Shown piece by piece: positions 4,887 to 6,047 of a stretch of DNA of 6,047 bases. The stretch spans positions 1 through 6,047 of the forward strand of contig DAOWNN010000145.1 of NCBI GenBank assembly GCA_030642585.1, written 5' to 3'. Position numbers and translations under genes: made by a program. The stretch is from Bacteroidota bacterium (lineage in GTDB: Bacteria; Bacteroidota; Bacteroidia; Bacteroidales; VadinHA17). The stretch's first letter is position 1. The number at the start of each line of letters is the position of its first letter. Below the pieces are notes generated by a model that was not told the DNA's origin, did no database searches, and was given only the letters and a program-made list of their open reading frames with translations.

Positions 4887-6035
4887 CTATATAGAACTCT
4901 GATTATGAAGAAATTTCTTTCTGTGTGTTTTTTCAATCTTTGATAATAAATCTATAAGTTTTACTTCCTCATTCTGCCAGCACAATTCCTTACGGGCAAT
5001 CTCAAGATTTTTTTTCCACTTATTATTCATGGTAGTATTTCCAAGAATACTATTTATTTGTTTTCCAATTTGAGAGGGTTCACGAGAAATAAGGGTTTCA
5101 CCAACTCCATATTCGTCCAGCAAGTTTTTCATTTCAGGGAAGGGAGAAGCCAAAACAGGCACTCCTGCATGAATATAATCAAAAATCTTATTAGGTAAAC
5201 CATAATAGTAATTGAGGCCCATATTTTCTTCAATTGAAACTCCGAGGTCTGCCTGAAGAGTAATCCCCTTAAGTTCCAGAGGAGACATTTTCCCTATCAG
5301 TTTCACTTTCTCTTCCACCTTATAAGTCCTGATTAAACCTGAAAGCCTGGAATACTCCGGGCCATCACCAACAATCAAACACAAAGCATTAGTAACAAAC
5401 TGCATGGATTCAATTAAATGATCAAGTCCGCGCCCCATATTCAATACCCCCTGGTAAATAATTATTTGCTTTCCATCAGATCCGGGGATATTCTCAGCTG
5501 CAATTTCAGAATTATTCAATTCGGGCAAATTTCGAACTACACCCATAGAAATGGAATATTTCTCCTCATATATCTTTGCTATGGAATGGTTAACCGTGCA
5601 GGAATATTTTAGCCGGGGAAGAATTGCCCTTTCAATCTTAAGCCATATTCTCCTGGTTTTTTCTCTGCCAATTAATTCCGGAACTTCAGTAAAATATTCA
5701 TGCGAATCGTATAGCAATGGTATCTGCTTAATCCTTGAGACAAGATAATTAGCCGGCAATGTATCCAGGTCATTGGAGAAATATAAAACTGACTTTCTCA
5801 GAAGCAAGAAAAAAAACAAACGGACATTGAAACAAGCATAGGAAAGTGGGCCGCTATGAAAAATCATCCTGAATCGATGAACCTTAAAAATATCATCAGG
5901 ATTAGATATGGTGTTTTTTAGCCAACGACCAACAATCTGAATCTCATAGCCCTCCCTTGAGAGTGTCCCTGCTGTTCTGAGAACCCTCTGGTCATTTACT
6001 ACATCATTATTGACTGAAATAATTATTCTTTTCAA
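4887..6035 (-). CDS. Family 4 (GT-B) glycosyltransferase
   Basis: The 382-residue product has the two-domain GT-B layout and the usual length for family 4. It should move a sugar from a nucleotide-sugar donor to a lipid-linked or polysaccharide acceptor at the inner face of the cytoplasmic membrane. Sugar and acceptor are unknown. The acceptor-side domain shows IISVNNDVVNDQRV (5-18), FSNDLDTLPAN (86-96) and LYDSHEYFTEVPEL (108-121). The donor-side domain shows YQGVLNMGRGLDHLIESM (194-211), VGDGPEY (222-228), SIEENMGLNYYYGLPNKIFD (267-286) and YIHAGVPVLAS (287-297). The family's E-x7-E region appears in the variant common in this subgroup, with LPNKIFDY and Asp where a second Glu is usual. The start is uncertain. 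TTG 6035 is the first usable codon and puts the first beta-strand at the N terminus, but the frame stays open to the window edge at 6047, so an ATG just outside may be the true start. No partner genes for a polysaccharide cluster are visible, though they could lie to the right. Confidence 0.88.
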   Translation of the reverse strand: MKRIIISVNNDVVNDQRVLRTAGTLSREGYEIQIVGRWLKNTISNPDDIFKVHRFRMIFHSGPLSYACFNVRLFFFLLLRKSVLYFSNDLDTLPANYLVSRIKQIPLLYDSHEYFTEVPELIGREKTRRIWLKIERAILPRLKYSCTVNHSIAKIYEEKYSISMGVVRNLPELNNSEIAAENIPGSDGKQIIIYQGVLNMGRGLDHLIESMQFVTNALCLIVGDGPEYSRLSGLIRTYKVEEKVKLIGKMSPLELKGITLQADLGVSIEENMGLNYYYGLPNKIFDYIHAGVPVLASPFPEMKNLLDEYGVGETLISREPSQIGKQINSILGNTTMNNKWKKNLEIARKELCWQNEEVKLIDLLSKIEKTHRKKFLHNQSSI

Positions 6036-6047
6036 AAGATCGAAACA

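Overview
The window looks like chromosomal DNA of a Bacteroidota bacterium, probably an uncultivated or environmental Bacteroidales-like lineage. The evidence is the AT-rich, repeat-littered intergenic DNA, a small membrane protein with the HWPGA motif familiar from Bacteroidota GldL-type proteins, and a family 4 glycosyltransferase of a type common in that phylum. No rRNA or tRNA gene was found, so this placement is an inference.

Layout: (a) 1-612 is accessory DNA. It holds a short CACTAAGG-type tandem repeat, a 3' remnant of an IS200-like/REP-associated tyrosine transposase whose HUH half is gone, and a composite hairpin repeat. (b) 613-2304 encodes a secreted gamma-glutamyltransferase-family protein with the nucleophilic Thr but an acylase-like variant active site. 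(c) 2305-2615 is a gap made almost entirely of small palindromes. (d) 2616-3296 encodes an atypical short-chain dehydrogenase-like NAD(P)-binding protein. (e) 3297-4000 is about 700 bp without a gene, a mosaic of short tandem and inverted repeats. (f) On the minus strand, 4001-4441 encodes a small multi-pass membrane protein. (g) 4442-4886 is a gap with four GTCCC...GGGAC palindromes arranged as two 51-bp-spaced pairs in opposite orientation. (h) 4887 to the right edge, minus strand, encodes a GT-B glycosyltransferase whose true start may lie outside the window.

The genes do not form an obvious pathway. All neighbours are separated by repeat-rich gaps of 200 bp or more, so each was probably transcribed separately. 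The recurring theme is the repeats. One palindrome family (GTCCC-nnn-GGGAC followed by an AT-rich tail) appears six times, one copy lying immediately upstream of the transposase remnant. That fits REP-like elements mobilised by a Y1 transposase, but this window cannot prove the link. I see no defence system, CRISPR array, biosynthetic cluster or clearly undescribed multi-gene system. The best leads are the palindrome family and the symmetric array at 4581-4785.
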